Below are positions 46,054 to 55,223 of a stretch of DNA of 64,000 bases, in pieces; within the stretch, counting starts at the first letter, position 1; every line of letters begins with the position of its first letter. Source of the DNA: Enterococcus hermanniensis (lineage in GTDB: Bacteria > Bacillota > Bacilli > Lactobacillales > Enterococcaceae); NCBI RefSeq assembly GCF_001885945.1, contig NZ_JXKQ01000003.1:62001-126000 (forward strand), read 5' to 3'. Under the pieces are notes generated by a model that ran no database searches, was not told where the DNA came from, and was given only the letters and a program-made list of their open reading frames with translations. A program made the position numbers and the translations under genes.

Positions 46054-47751
46054 ATGTTTTCAGACTTTCTTTACGAACGTCCTGATCTAACACAATACAA
46101 AGACACCTTTGAGTCAGCAACACAAGCCTTTTCAACAGCAACCGATTACACTAAGGCTAAACAAGCCTTGAAAAAATTAAATACGCTACGCAGTGCCATG
46201 GCTAAAAATATGAAATTAGCTTATATCCGCCATTCTATTAATACAAAAGATGATTTTTACAATCGAGAAAATGAATTTTGGGACCATCATGAACCACTAG
46301 TTGACCAAATACATAATACTTTCTACCAAAGTTTGCTCTCTTCTCCCTTTAAAAAGGAATTACTGAAGGACTATCCAGAAACTCTTTTCCTTTTTGCAGA
46401 AGACCAGCTTGCTTTATTAGACGAATCAGTCATTGAATTGAAACAAAAAGAAAATGAAGTAGTTAGTCAATATACTCAATTGATTGCCTCTGCGGAATTA
46501 TTGTTTGATGGAAAAAAATGTACTCTTTCCGAATTAGCAGCCTATTTCAGCCACCCCGATCGTGAACTACGTAAAATAGCGCAAGAAGTCTATGTTGCAT
46601 TTTTTAGTGATCATGAAGCAGAATTCGATCAAATTTTTGACCAACTTGTTCAGTTAAGAGACCAACAAGCGAAAAAATTAGGTTTTGCAAATTATGTAGA
46701 ATATGGGGATCGCTTGATGAATCGCTGGAGTTATAACCGTGAACAACTTCAAGCCTTTCGCAGATTTATCATTGAAGATGTCGTACCAATCAACCAAAAA
46801 TTATACCAAAGACAAAAAGAACGATTAAATGTTACCTCGTTAGAGTATTACGATCTGCCACTTGTCTATCCCAATGGAAACCCTCAACCTCGCGGCAATG
46901 CGGAAACATTGGTTCATGAAGCACAAAAAATGTATCATGAACTATCACCAGAAACAGGTGAATTTTTCAACCAAATGATCACAGATCAATTAATGGACTT
47001 GCTTAGTCGGCCTGGAAAACAAAGTGGTGGGTACTGTGAATACATCGATGAAGTAAAAATGCCGTTTATTTTCGCAAATTTTAATGGCACTTCTGACGAT
47101 GTCGACGTACTGACCCATGAGACTGGTCATGCGTTCCAAAGCTATCTATCTCGTTGGATCGAAGAACCTGAATTAGTTTTTCCAACTTCAGATACTGCTG
47201 AGATTCATTCGATGAGTATGGAGTTTTTAACTTGGCCTTGGATGTCTAACTTTTTTGGAGACGAAAGTAAAAAATATCAATTTGCTCACTTAAGTAGTGC
47301 CTTACAATTTCTGCCTTATGGCGCATTAGTCGATCATTTTCAAGAAAAAGTCTATTCACATCCTGAATGGACACCGAAAGAACGAAAAAATTGTTGGCGG
47401 AAACTCGAAAAATTATATTGTCCCGAACGTGATTATCAAGCATCTGAAGCGTTGGCCCGTGGAATCTATTGGTATCGTCAAGGCCATATTTTTGAAGTCC
47501 CATTTTATTACATTGATTATACTTTAGCTCAAGTGTGTGCATTACAATTTTGGCAACGTGCAATCGTAGAAAAAGATCCCACTACTTGGACCGATTATCT
47601 AGCGATTTGTCGAATCGGCGGCAGTAAAACATTCTTAGAAACCGTTAAACTAGGCAATCTTTACTCCCCATTCAACCAAGCTAAAATGAAAAACTTGCTT
47701 ACTGTTGTGGATGACTATCTTTCAATGATCACTGAAGCAGATTTACGTTGA
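46054..47751 (+). CDS. M3-family oligoendopeptidase (PepF-like)
   Basis: A 565-residue cytosolic zinc peptidase. HETGH (355-359) is the HExxH zinc motif, with the third ligand Glu in the AEIHSMSMEFLTWPW segment about 25 residues later. The alpha-helical N-terminal half and the C-terminal CRIGGSKTFLETVKLGNL block are typical of M3B oligoendopeptidases, which cut short peptides of about 7-17 residues. Start ATG 46054 has GGGGG 9 bp before it. Single-gene unit. Confidence 0.92.
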   Translation: MFSDFLYERPDLTQYKDTFESATQAFSTATDYTKAKQALKKLNTLRSAMAKNMKLAYIRHSINTKDDFYNRENEFWDHHEPLVDQIHNTFYQSLLSSPFKKELLKDYPETLFLFAEDQLALLDESVIELKQKENEVVSQYTQLIASAELLFDGKKCTLSELAAYFSHPDRELRKIAQEVYVAFFSDHEAEFDQIFDQLVQLRDQQAKKLGFANYVEYGDRLMNRWSYNREQLQAFRRFIIEDVVPINQKLYQRQKERLNVTSLEYYDLPLVYPNGNPQPRGNAETLVHEAQKMYHELSPETGEFFNQMITDQLMDLLSRPGKQSGGYCEYIDEVKMPFIFANFNGTSDDVDVLTHETGHAFQSYLSRWIEEPELVFPTSDTAEIHSMSMEFLTWPWMSNFFGDESKKYQFAHLSSALQFLPYGALVDHFQEKVYSHPEWTPKERKNCWRKLEKLYCPERDYQASEALARGIYWYRQGHIFEVPFYYIDYTLAQVCALQFWQRAIVEKDPTTWTDYLAICRIGGSKTFLETVKLGNLYSPFNQAKMKNLLTVVDDYLSMITEADLR

Positions 47752-47779
47752 AAAAACCCTTTTAAATAAGGGCTTTTTT
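47751..47779 (+). terminator. Terminator of the oligopeptidase gene
   Basis: AAAAAACCCTT pairs with AAGGGCTTTTTT around TTAAAT, directly after the stop. Confidence 0.8.
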
Positions 47780-47858
47780 CATTTCGCTTATTCGTTAATG
47801 CTATAAATAAAATCACTTAGAGTATTCATTCGATTTTTTTAATAATTTACAGACAGGA

Positions 47859-47887
47859 TTGTATCTTAACGGAATAACAGGTAAAAT
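47859..47887 (+). promoter_or_regulatory. Predicted promoter of the flippase gene
   Basis: -35 TTGTAT (47859-47864), 17-bp spacer, -10 TAAAAT (47882-47887). Transcription would start near 47894, giving a short leader of about 26 nt that excludes the GGAGG at 47890. Confidence 0.5.
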
Positions 47888-47919
47888 ATGGAGGACACTT
47901 TTGTAGAAAGCTGGTTTAT

Positions 47920-49671
47920 ATGACTGAAAAAAATTTACATGAAACGGGAGCGCAAAATAGCTCTTCACGGATGGCCCGTTATCATACTGAGAAGGCTCCC
48001 GTCGCTAAAAATGAGCCCGAAGAAAAAGTAGCAATTGATACCGCTACTACTGCACCAAAAAAACAAGCAACTGCCCAAGAGAAAATGGTCCAAAGCACCG
48101 CTTGGCTGACTGTCGGAAATATCTTTTCTCGTCTTTTAGGAGCTGTATATGTCATCCCATGGTATATGTGGATGCAGCCTCATGGAGAAGCTGCCAATTA
48201 TCTATATACTAAAGGCTATAATGTGTATGCATTATTCTTGATGATTTCAACTGCTGGTATCCCCGCAGCCGTTGCAAAACAAACTGCTCGCTACAATTCT
48301 ATGAACGAATATGGATTAAGTAAAAAATTGCTCTTCTACACGTTACGCTTGATGACGATTGGTGGCATCGTCTGTGCTGGGATCATGTACCTAGGAGCAC
48401 CTTTCTTAGCTCAAGGAAATGCAGATTTGATTCCAGTTATGCGATCACTAAGCGTTGTTTTATTGATTTTCCCTGCAATGAGCGTGATTCGTGGCTTCTT
48501 CCAAGGAAATAACAATATGAAACCTTATGCTATTTCGCAAATCATTGAACAAATAGCTCGCGTTTGTTATATGCTAGCTACAGCTTATATCATCATGCAA
48601 GTCCATCAAGGCAGCTACAAAACTGCCGTCGTTCAATCAACTTTTGCCGCGTTTATCGGAGTGGCTTTCGCAATGGCTGTTTTACTTGTTTCATTATTAA
48701 AAGAACGGGCGACATTCAGAGAACTAATCAAAGAGAGTAGCAATAAAATTAGTTTTTCTGGCCGTCAATTAGTCTTACAAATGATTGCCCAAGCAATTCC
48801 GTTTATCATCGTCGGTAGCGGAATCAGTATTTTCAAGCTAATCGATCAATATTCATTTGAATCGATCATGGGAATGGTTACAAATTATTCTGCCGCTAAA
48901 AATGCAGAGCTATTTGCTTTGATTTCTGCCAATCCAGATAAATTAACTATGGTCGTGATCGCCTTAGGAACTGCCATGGCAACTGCCGGACTTCCCTTGA
49001 TCACAGAGCGTTTCACTAAAAAAGATCATATTGGATTAGCCAAATTAGTAACGAATAATATCCAATTATTATTCTTTGTAATGATGCCTGCGACGGTTGG
49101 GATGATTGTTCTTTCATATCCGTTGAATACATTGTTCTATCGTCCTAATTTACAAGGTGCTCACCTATTGGCTGCGTCTTGTATCGTTGGGATCATGATG
49201 GGATTATTTATGGTTTGTTCAACCATGCTTCAAGGTCTGGATGGAAATATGCAAGCTGTTTGGTTCTTAGGTGTTGGTATTTTAGTCAAAGTTTTGACTC
49301 AGTTCCCATTAATCTACATGTTCCGCTCATATGGCCCGTTGATTGCTACTTTTGTTGGACTGTTCGTTGCAAATATGTTTTTACTGGATCGCATCCATGT
49401 ACTGACCGGATTCGCTTTTAGAGATACCTTGAAAACTATTGGCAAAATCACAATGATGGCACTAGCGATGGGCATCGTCGCATTGGTTGTGAAGTCTGCT
49501 TGTGAAGTTGTACTAAGTTCTGATTCTAAAATCCAATCGATGATCATTATTTTAATCGTTGCAGCTCTTGGTGGTTTGAGTTATATCGTCTTAGCTTTAA
49601 AAACGCGGTTAGCTGATAAATTAATTGGACCCAGAGTAGATGGTATTCGCCGTCGTTTACACATTAAATAA
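47920..49671 (+). CDS. MurJ/YtgP-type lipid II flippase (MOP superfamily)
   Basis: A 583-residue membrane protein with about 14 helices after a polar N-terminal tail of about 60 residues rich in Lys, Glu and Thr. TAWLTVGNIFSRLLGAVYVIPW, GIPAAVAKQTARYNSM and FPAMSVIRGFFQGNNNMKPYAISQIIEQIARV are hallmarks of the YtgP/MurJ group that flips lipid II for peptidoglycan synthesis; related SpoVB-like proteins have other roles. The ATG at 47920 has no good binding site close by (GGAGG lies about 26 bp away), so the start is uncertain. Single gene with terminator. Confidence 0.85.
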   Translation: MTEKNLHETGAQNSSSRMARYHTEKAPVAKNEPEEKVAIDTATTAPKKQATAQEKMVQSTAWLTVGNIFSRLLGAVYVIPWYMWMQPHGEAANYLYTKGYNVYALFLMISTAGIPAAVAKQTARYNSMNEYGLSKKLLFYTLRLMTIGGIVCAGIMYLGAPFLAQGNADLIPVMRSLSVVLLIFPAMSVIRGFFQGNNNMKPYAISQIIEQIARVCYMLATAYIIMQVHQGSYKTAVVQSTFAAFIGVAFAMAVLLVSLLKERATFRELIKESSNKISFSGRQLVLQMIAQAIPFIIVGSGISIFKLIDQYSFESIMGMVTNYSAAKNAELFALISANPDKLTMVVIALGTAMATAGLPLITERFTKKDHIGLAKLVTNNIQLLFFVMMPATVGMIVLSYPLNTLFYRPNLQGAHLLAASCIVGIMMGLFMVCSTMLQGLDGNMQAVWFLGVGILVKVLTQFPLIYMFRSYGPLIATFVGLFVANMFLLDRIHVLTGFAFRDTLKTIGKITMMALAMGIVALVVKSACEVVLSSDSKIQSMIIILIVAALGGLSYIVLALKTRLADKLIGPRVDGIRRRLHIK

Positions 49672-49679
49672 ATTATTTT

Positions 49680-49708
49680 GACACGTATGGAAACTACGTG
49701 TCTTTTTT
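49680..49708 (+). terminator. Terminator of the flippase gene
   Basis: GACACGTA/TACGTGTC stem around 7 nt, then six T. Confidence 0.85.
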
Positions 49709-49710
49709 AT

Positions 49711-49752
49711 CCAAAAAACCGTTTGAACAATGATGTTCAAACGGTTTTTTGG
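49711..49752. terminator. Second, bidirectional hairpin between convergent genes
   Basis: CCAAAAAACCGTTTGAACA pairs perfectly with its mirror (TGTTCAAACGG...TTTTTTGG) around ATGA. It lies about 64 bp after the stop of the minus-strand gene at 49816. Confidence 0.85.
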
Positions 49753-49815
49753 GGATACTCAAATAGACGGCTAATAATTGCTAAAATTCTGTAGCTGCTG
49801 CGTGATGCCTGAAAA

Positions 49816-50274
49816 CTACCGGTTTTCTTTCAACAGATTCCGCCAAGTGATCATTGTCTTATTCACATGATTCAGTACTTCCAACTCTGTTTTTTTAGGA
49901 TCTGTCGCTTCTGATTGGTAAAAATTTTCCAGTTTTTTATAATTATTTTGTAACTGGATTAAAATTTTTTGATTCTCTCTTTCCGCTACCAGTAAACTAT
50001 CTGCTTCAGCTTTTAATTGTTGAACAACAAATGGGGTCGTTTCTTGAAAATAAACGTAGCCATATTTATTCAAATTGTTCTTATACGATTGCATTGTTTG
50101 AATCGAAGCTTCTATTATTGCAACAATATCGTTAGTTTTTTCTGGTACGGTAATTGCTTCAGTTCTTTCAGCTTTTTGTTGCTTTTTCTTGTTACTCCAG
50201 CGCCAGAAAAAAAATATAATCAAGCAAATAATAATAATTGCTAATAAAATTTTTGGGGCAATACTACTTCCCAT
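49816..50274 (-). CDS. Membrane-anchored hypothetical protein
   Basis: A 152-residue protein with one N-terminal helix (about 8-25) and a charged, helical cytoplasmic or exterior domain (30-152) with coiled-coil character. No family recognised. The ribosome binding site (GAGG, 12 bp away) is weakly placed. It lies alone between the flippase gene and the PLP enzyme gene. Confidence 0.6.
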   Translation of the reverse strand: MGSSIAPKILLAIIIICLIIFFFWRWSNKKKQQKAERTEAITVPEKTNDIVAIIEASIQTMQSYKNNLNKYGYVYFQETTPFVVQQLKAEADSLLVAERENQKILIQLQNNYKKLENFYQSEATDPKKTELEVLNHVNKTMITWRNLLKENR

Positions 50275-50314
50275 CCACGTTCACTTCCTCTAAAAGATGT
50301 TTCTATTATACCGA

Positions 50315-50347
50315 AAAAAAAGTGCGTTGGGATAAAAATCCCAACGC
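50315..50347 (-). terminator. Terminator of the PLP lyase gene
   Basis: GCGTTGGGAT pairs with ATCCCAACGC around AAAA, with eight T on the minus strand. Confidence 0.9.
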
Positions 50348-50354
50348 TATTTAT

Positions 50355-51512
50355 TTATTTTTCTATTTTTACGTCAATTTTTGCTAATGCTTGTCTCAAA
50401 TCAGTCAATAAATCCGTTGTATCTTCGATGCCTACAGACAATCGTAGTAACCCTTCAGTCACACCTTGTTTCTCCCGTTCTTCTTTTGGTACACAAGCAT
50501 GACTCATAGTCACAGGATAAGATAAGATGGATTCAACTCCACCTAGGCTAACCGCTGCAATCGGAATTTTTAAAGCCTCTGCAAAAGTAAAAACAGCTTC
50601 TTGATTGGCTAATTCAAAAGACAATACAGCACCACCAGACGATGCTTGCTGCTTTTGGATTTTATATCCGGGATGATTTTTTAAGCCAGGATAATTGACT
50701 TTTTTTACTGCGGGATGTTGTTCTAGCATTTGACTGATTTTTTCTGCGCTACGAACACTTTGTTCCATTCGTAACCCCATCGTTTTGAGTCCCCGCATCG
50801 TCAACCAGCAATCTTCGACACCTAAAATCCCACCCAATACTTTTTGTTGAAGATAAATCTGATCATGCCAAACCGGATTATTGGTGATGACTAGTCCTGC
50901 AACAACGTCACTATGCCCATTGATAAACTTTGTAGCACTATGGATCACAATATCTACCCCTAAATCTAAAGGTTTTTGGAATTGTGGGGTCATAAAGGTA
51001 TTATCGATCATTGTGACTAGTCCGTGTGCTTTGGCGATCGAGACCACTCCAGCAATATCTGTCACTGACAGCAATGGATTGGATGGTGTCTCCAGGTAGA
51101 TTCCTTTGGTATTTGGTTGGATCGCCTCTTCCCAAGCAGTCAGATTTGTTTCATCTACAAAGGTTACCTCAATTCCAAAACGTTGCATGACCTCATTGAC
51201 TAATTGAAAAGTCCCACCATAAATACTTTTACACATCACTAAATGATCACCTTGACCAAAGCTCAATAAAACGGCTGAAATAGCGCTCATTCCTGAAGCA
51301 AACGCCGTCGCATATTTTCCATTCTCCATCGCAGCCACAGCCTCTTCTAAAGCCGTACGTGTCGGATTTCCGAAACGGGAATACGTATACGGTTGTCCTT
51401 CTCGAATCGTGGTTTGTTTAAATGTTGAGCATTGATAGATGGGAATCGATGATGCACCAGTGGTTTCATCAAAGGCGCGATAGCCGTGTATTAATTTAGT
51501 ATTGTTTTCCAT
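50355..51512 (-). CDS. Cys/Met metabolism PLP enzyme (cystathionine gamma-synthase/lyase family)
   Basis: A 385-residue fold-type I PLP enzyme. YSRFGNPTR (44-52) is the family tyrosine/arginine site, YLETPSNPLL and the PLP Lys195 in SATKFINGHSDVVAG are diagnostic, and SLGGVESILSYP near the C-terminus binds the substrate carboxylate. Members (MetB, MetC, CTH/MccB) cannot be told apart from sequence by eye; the single-gene context does not decide. It would work in cysteine-homocysteine exchange. GGAGG precedes the ATG. No SAM riboswitch or T-box is visible upstream. Confidence 0.92.
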   Translation of the reverse strand: MENNTKLIHGYRAFDETTGASSIPIYQCSTFKQTTIREGQPYTYSRFGNPTRTALEEAVAAMENGKYATAFASGMSAISAVLLSFGQGDHLVMCKSIYGGTFQLVNEVMQRFGIEVTFVDETNLTAWEEAIQPNTKGIYLETPSNPLLSVTDIAGVVSIAKAHGLVTMIDNTFMTPQFQKPLDLGVDIVIHSATKFINGHSDVVAGLVITNNPVWHDQIYLQQKVLGGILGVEDCWLTMRGLKTMGLRMEQSVRSAEKISQMLEQHPAVKKVNYPGLKNHPGYKIQKQQASSGGAVLSFELANQEAVFTFAEALKIPIAAVSLGGVESILSYPVTMSHACVPKEEREKQGVTEGLLRLSVGIEDTTDLLTDLRQALAKIDVKIEK

Positions 51513-51627
51513 CAGAAATCCTCCTTTTAACTACACCTCAAGCTTATCATTTTTAAAAACGCTTTCATCATTTATAGAGAAATTCCCATAGAAAATTTAG
51601 TTAACTTTTAGTAAAAGCTAGCCAATT

Positions 51628-52728
51628 TTAATGGATTACAAAATAAAAAAGCCCCCCTAAAACCAGTAAGAGTGAAAAATTAACGCCGCTAAAGACTCCT
51701 AAAAATTTTCTTGTTTCATCTGGATAGTATTCCCGAAATAAATTATAACCGATCAAATTTGCCAACGAAGCAATCAAAGTACCTAAACCACCGATGTTCA
51801 CTCCTAAAATCACGGCTTGTTGATCCGTCGTAAAAGGTGCAATCAAAAATGCGGCAGGTACATTTGAAATAACTTGGCTTAATCCCAAGCTGGCTAAATA
51901 AACGTTGCGTCCATCCAATGACTGTAAAGCATTTTTGATTGTAGCCATTTGCCCAATATTTCCAACGATGATGAAAAAGAAAACAAACGTCAGTAGCAAA
52001 CCATAGTCGACACGAGCAAATAATTCTCGGCGATAAAATAAAATAATCATTGCAACCATTGCAACTGCCCATAAATATGAAAAAATATTCAAAACGACTA
52101 GGATCATTACGAGCATCAACAGTGCGAAGAGCAGCCCTGCTTTTCGATCTACCTGGTACTCTTTAAGCGTCATTTCTGTCAAAGGATCCTTCTCTATCAA
52201 AAAAGTAAGTATACCGAGCAACACAATACTCAATAATAAGACCGCCCCCATCCAAGATAAAAACTGTCCTAACGCCACATGATAAAAATCGTATAGATAT
52301 AAGTTCTGAGGATTTCCAAAAGGAAAAAAGCTACTCCCTAAATTTGCGGCTACAATGATCAAAACTGCGCCTAAAAAGCGGCCCTTGAACTGTGGTAATA
52401 ATTGTAAGATTTTCAAATAGATCGGTAATAGTGTTAAAATTGCTACATCATTGGTCAAAAACATGGATCCTATCAAAGATAAAGCAATCATTAATTGGAC
52501 TAATTGACGACTGTCTTTTGAATAATGCAGTGATCTTTCAGCCACAAAGCGTAAAAAACCAATTTCTTCAAATCCTTGGATCAATAGCATCAAACCAAAC
52601 AATGTCAAGATAACTTTAAAATCGATATCTTCAACAGAAAATCTCCCGATGATACAGCTAATAACAGCTAATAGAAATGAGAAACTCAACAATTTATTAT
52701 TTTTAAAATAATTGACGCTATTTTTCAT
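51628..52728 (-). CDS. ArsB/SLC13-like (IT superfamily) anion permease
   Basis: A 366-residue membrane protein with about ten helices. GSMFLTNDVAILTLLPI and the repeated half with LSQVISNVPAAFLIAPF are the two inverted substrate hairpins (TND and SNVP) of the ArsB/CitMHS/SLC13 group, and NLGSSFFPFGNPQNLYLY is strongly conserved. Substrate not identifiable; no arsenic genes are near. About 100 bp separates it from the PLP enzyme gene, and no clear terminator follows its stop, so weak co-transcription with that gene is possible. Confidence 0.82.
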   Translation of the reverse strand: MKNSVNYFKNNKLLSFSFLLAVISCIIGRFSVEDIDFKVILTLFGLMLLIQGFEEIGFLRFVAERSLHYSKDSRQLVQLMIALSLIGSMFLTNDVAILTLLPIYLKILQLLPQFKGRFLGAVLIIVAANLGSSFFPFGNPQNLYLYDFYHVALGQFLSWMGAVLLLSIVLLGILTFLIEKDPLTEMTLKEYQVDRKAGLLFALLMLVMILVVLNIFSYLWAVAMVAMIILFYRRELFARVDYGLLLTFVFFFIIVGNIGQMATIKNALQSLDGRNVYLASLGLSQVISNVPAAFLIAPFTTDQQAVILGVNIGGLGTLIASLANLIGYNLFREYYPDETRKFLGVFSGVNFSLLLVLGGLFYFVIH

Positions 52729-52775
52729 CGATTCTCCCCCCCATCTTTAGAATACCTTAGCCAACAAAAAATTTA

Positions 52776-52807
52776 CAAAAAAAAGACTCTTAAATCCAGA
52801 GTCTTTT
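52776..52807 (-). terminator. Terminator of the ser operon
   Basis: AAAAGACTCT/AGAGTCTTTT stem around 7 nt, eight T on the minus strand. Confidence 0.85.
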
Positions 52808-52812
52808 AATAG

Positions 52813-54039
52813 TTATTTTGTTTCTAAGTCATGTAAAAATAGGCCGCTCAATAATTTAGGCTCAAACCAAGTTGATTTTGGTGGCATGATTTTTTTCGCA
52901 TCAGCCACTGTTAATAAATCCTTCATTTGAGTTGGATACATCGAAAAAGCTAATTGCCAGTCACCAGAGTCAACTAATTCTTCTAATTCCATTGTTCCAC
53001 GAATCCCACCAACAAAATCAATTCGCTGGTCCGTTCGAATATCCTTAATATCAAAAATAGCTTCCAATATATATTTTTGTAATAAAGCAACATCTAATTT
53101 ACCAACTGGATCCTTAGGGATTTTCTCGGGTTTGATTCTTAATGTATACCATGCTTGACCATCATATAGTTGGCAGTCACCCGCTTGACTTGGTTTCTTA
53201 CGCTCTGTTTTTGTCACTATATAGTTTTCAGCCACACGTGAAAAGAAATCTTGCGGTACATCAACGTTAAGTACTCGATTATACTCCCAAATCGCTAGCT
53301 GGTCTTCTGGAAAAATAATCGCTAAAAATTTTTCTGTTTCACTATTTTGTTGACCATTTTTTCGTTTCTCTAAGCCAACTTTCACTGCTGATTCTGTTCG
53401 ATGATGGCCATCAGCAATATACAATGTTTCAACTGCTGTAAATAAATCGCTGATTTTTTGAATTGCTGGCTGCTTATTAATCATCCATACGCGATGAGTT
53501 ACTTCATGAAAACTAGCAAAGTCATAAATTGGTGCATGAGCGGTTTTCCATTCTTCAATGAATGCTTGAATATCGGCTTGCGGACGATAGCTCAAAAAAA
53601 TTGGACTTGTATTAGCATCACACGTTCGGATGTGATTCATTCGATCGACTTCTTTTTCATGACGCGTAAATTCGTGCTTTTTTATTTTTTCTGCTAGATA
53701 ATCTTGAATCGACGTACAGGTCACGAGCCCAGTTTGACTACGTCCATCCATCACTAACTCATATAAATAAAAGGCCGCTACTTCTTCTTTGACTAACCAT
53801 CCTTTAGCTAAAAAATCCATTAAATTTTCAGCCGCTTTTTGATAGACTTGCGGATCGTAAGCAGAAAGCGTTGGCGATACATCAATCTCTGCTTTATCAA
53901 TATGAAAATAACTATAAGGATTTCCTTGTGCGAGTTCTTGTGCTTCCTGTGAGTTCACGACATCGTAAGGCAAGGCAGCTACTTTATGAGCCAGTTTTTT
54001 ATCCGGTCGAATAGCTTTAAATGGCGATACTTGGACCAT
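52813..54039 (-). CDS. DUF1015 family protein in the serine operon
   Basis: A 408-residue cytosolic protein of the DUF1015 family: VSPFKAIRP and KVAALPYDVV at the N-terminus, then YSYFHIDKAEID and the central IADGHHRTESAVKVG block. Proteins of this family are repeatedly found next to serA/serC; Archaea and some bacteria use a related ATP- or ADP-dependent serine kinase (SerK-like), but activity here is inference. Its ATG shares a base with the serA stop (TAATG). Last gene of serC-serA-DUF1015. Confidence 0.88.
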   Translation of the reverse strand: MVQVSPFKAIRPDKKLAHKVAALPYDVVNSQEAQELAQGNPYSYFHIDKAEIDVSPTLSAYDPQVYQKAAENLMDFLAKGWLVKEEVAAFYLYELVMDGRSQTGLVTCTSIQDYLAEKIKKHEFTRHEKEVDRMNHIRTCDANTSPIFLSYRPQADIQAFIEEWKTAHAPIYDFASFHEVTHRVWMINKQPAIQKISDLFTAVETLYIADGHHRTESAVKVGLEKRKNGQQNSETEKFLAIIFPEDQLAIWEYNRVLNVDVPQDFFSRVAENYIVTKTERKKPSQAGDCQLYDGQAWYTLRIKPEKIPKDPVGKLDVALLQKYILEAIFDIKDIRTDQRIDFVGGIRGTMELEELVDSGDWQLAFSMYPTQMKDLLTVADAKKIMPPKSTWFEPKLLSGLFLHDLETK

Positions 54040-55223
54040 TAAAATTCCCCTTCCTGTTGTTTGATCACACGTACACGAATAATTCCATCAAGTTGATTTA
54101 ATTTTTCAATAATAGCAGAAATTTTCTTAGGATTTTTTTCAGAAATATCAACCAAAGTATAAGCATAGTCTTCTTTTCCTCGATTGACCATATTATCGAT
54201 ATTGACTTCCAGAGCCGCAATCTCAGAAGCGATCACCCCTAACATATTCGGAATATTTTGATTGATCACCGTGATCCGATAGGGCGATTCGAATGCCATT
54301 TCCACAGTAGGAAAATTGACTGAGCGTTTGATGATACCTGTCTCTAAAAATCGTTTTAAGCCACGTGCTGCCATTTTGGCACAATTCACTTCAGCTTCTG
54401 CCGTTGAGGCGCCTAAATGTGGTAAGACAGTAATTTTTTTATTATGAAGCAATTTTTCTTCCGCAAAATCGGTCGTAAATCCGGCAAGTTTATTTTTGTT
54501 GATTGCATTTAAAACAGCATCTGTATCAATGACTTCACCGCGGGCAAAGTTTAGTAATTGAGTGGTCGGCTTCATTTGTAATAGTTCTTTCTCACCAATC
54601 AAGTGATGTGTTTGATCATTCAGTGGTACATGCATCGTAATAAAATCACAGTGATTTAAAACCTCTTTTAAATCATTTGCTCGTCTTATTCTCCTAGAAA
54701 TACTCCATGCCGTATCAACTGAAACATACGGATCATATCCAGTTACTTCCATCCCTAGCCGATACGCATCATTGGCGACCATTGCTCCGATAGCACCTAA
54801 ACCAATGATCCCTAATTTTTTTCCTTCTAATTCTGTTCCAGCAAACTGAGCTTTTTTGGCTTCAGCTTGTTCATCTACATTTGGACCACTAAGTTGCTGA
54901 AGCCAGTTAATTCCTTTTACCATTGGTCGCACAGCTAATAGTAAGCTAGCAATTACTAACTCCTTAACTGCATTCGCATTTGCTCCGGGAGTATTAAAAA
55001 CAACGATGCCCTTTTCAGTGCATTTTTTTACCGGAATATTATTTGTCCCCACTCTTGCTCGTGCTACAGCTAATACAGATGCTGGCAAATCAGACTCATG
55101 GAGCTTTTGGCTTCTTAAGATGATTCCATCTGGAGTTTCATTTTTATTGATTTGATAGCTTTTTTGATCAAATCGTTCTAATCCTTCAGGGGCAATAGTA
55201 TTGAATGTTTTTATTTGGAACAT
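54039..55223 (-). CDS. serA: D-3-phosphoglycerate dehydrogenase
   Basis: A 394-residue enzyme for the first step of serine synthesis. GIIGLGAIGAMVAND (about 147-161) is the NAD-binding loop, NFARGEVIDTDAV and PHLGASTAEAEVN (catalytic His) follow, and an ACT domain (about 320-394) closes the protein, so it is the short type without the extra ASB domain. It starts one base after the serC stop with GGGAGGG upstream. Serine feeds, among others, the tryptophan synthase step encoded elsewhere in the window. Confidence 0.95.
   Translation of the reverse strand: MFQIKTFNTIAPEGLERFDQKSYQINKNETPDGIILRSQKLHESDLPASVLAVARARVGTNNIPVKKCTEKGIVVFNTPGANANAVKELVIASLLLAVRPMVKGINWLQQLSGPNVDEQAEAKKAQFAGTELEGKKLGIIGLGAIGAMVANDAYRLGMEVTGYDPYVSVDTAWSISRRIRRANDLKEVLNHCDFITMHVPLNDQTHHLIGEKELLQMKPTTQLLNFARGEVIDTDAVLNAINKNKLAGFTTDFAEEKLLHNKKITVLPHLGASTAEAEVNCAKMAARGLKRFLETGIIKRSVNFPTVEMAFESPYRITVINQNIPNMLGVIASEIAALEVNIDNMVNRGKEDYAYTLVDISEKNPKKISAIIEKLNQLDGIIRVRVIKQQEGEF

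Noticed and set aside
49711-49752. Perfect 19-bp inverted repeat as a mobile-element end
   Set aside because: Position between convergent genes, loop size and T-run fit a bidirectional terminator.
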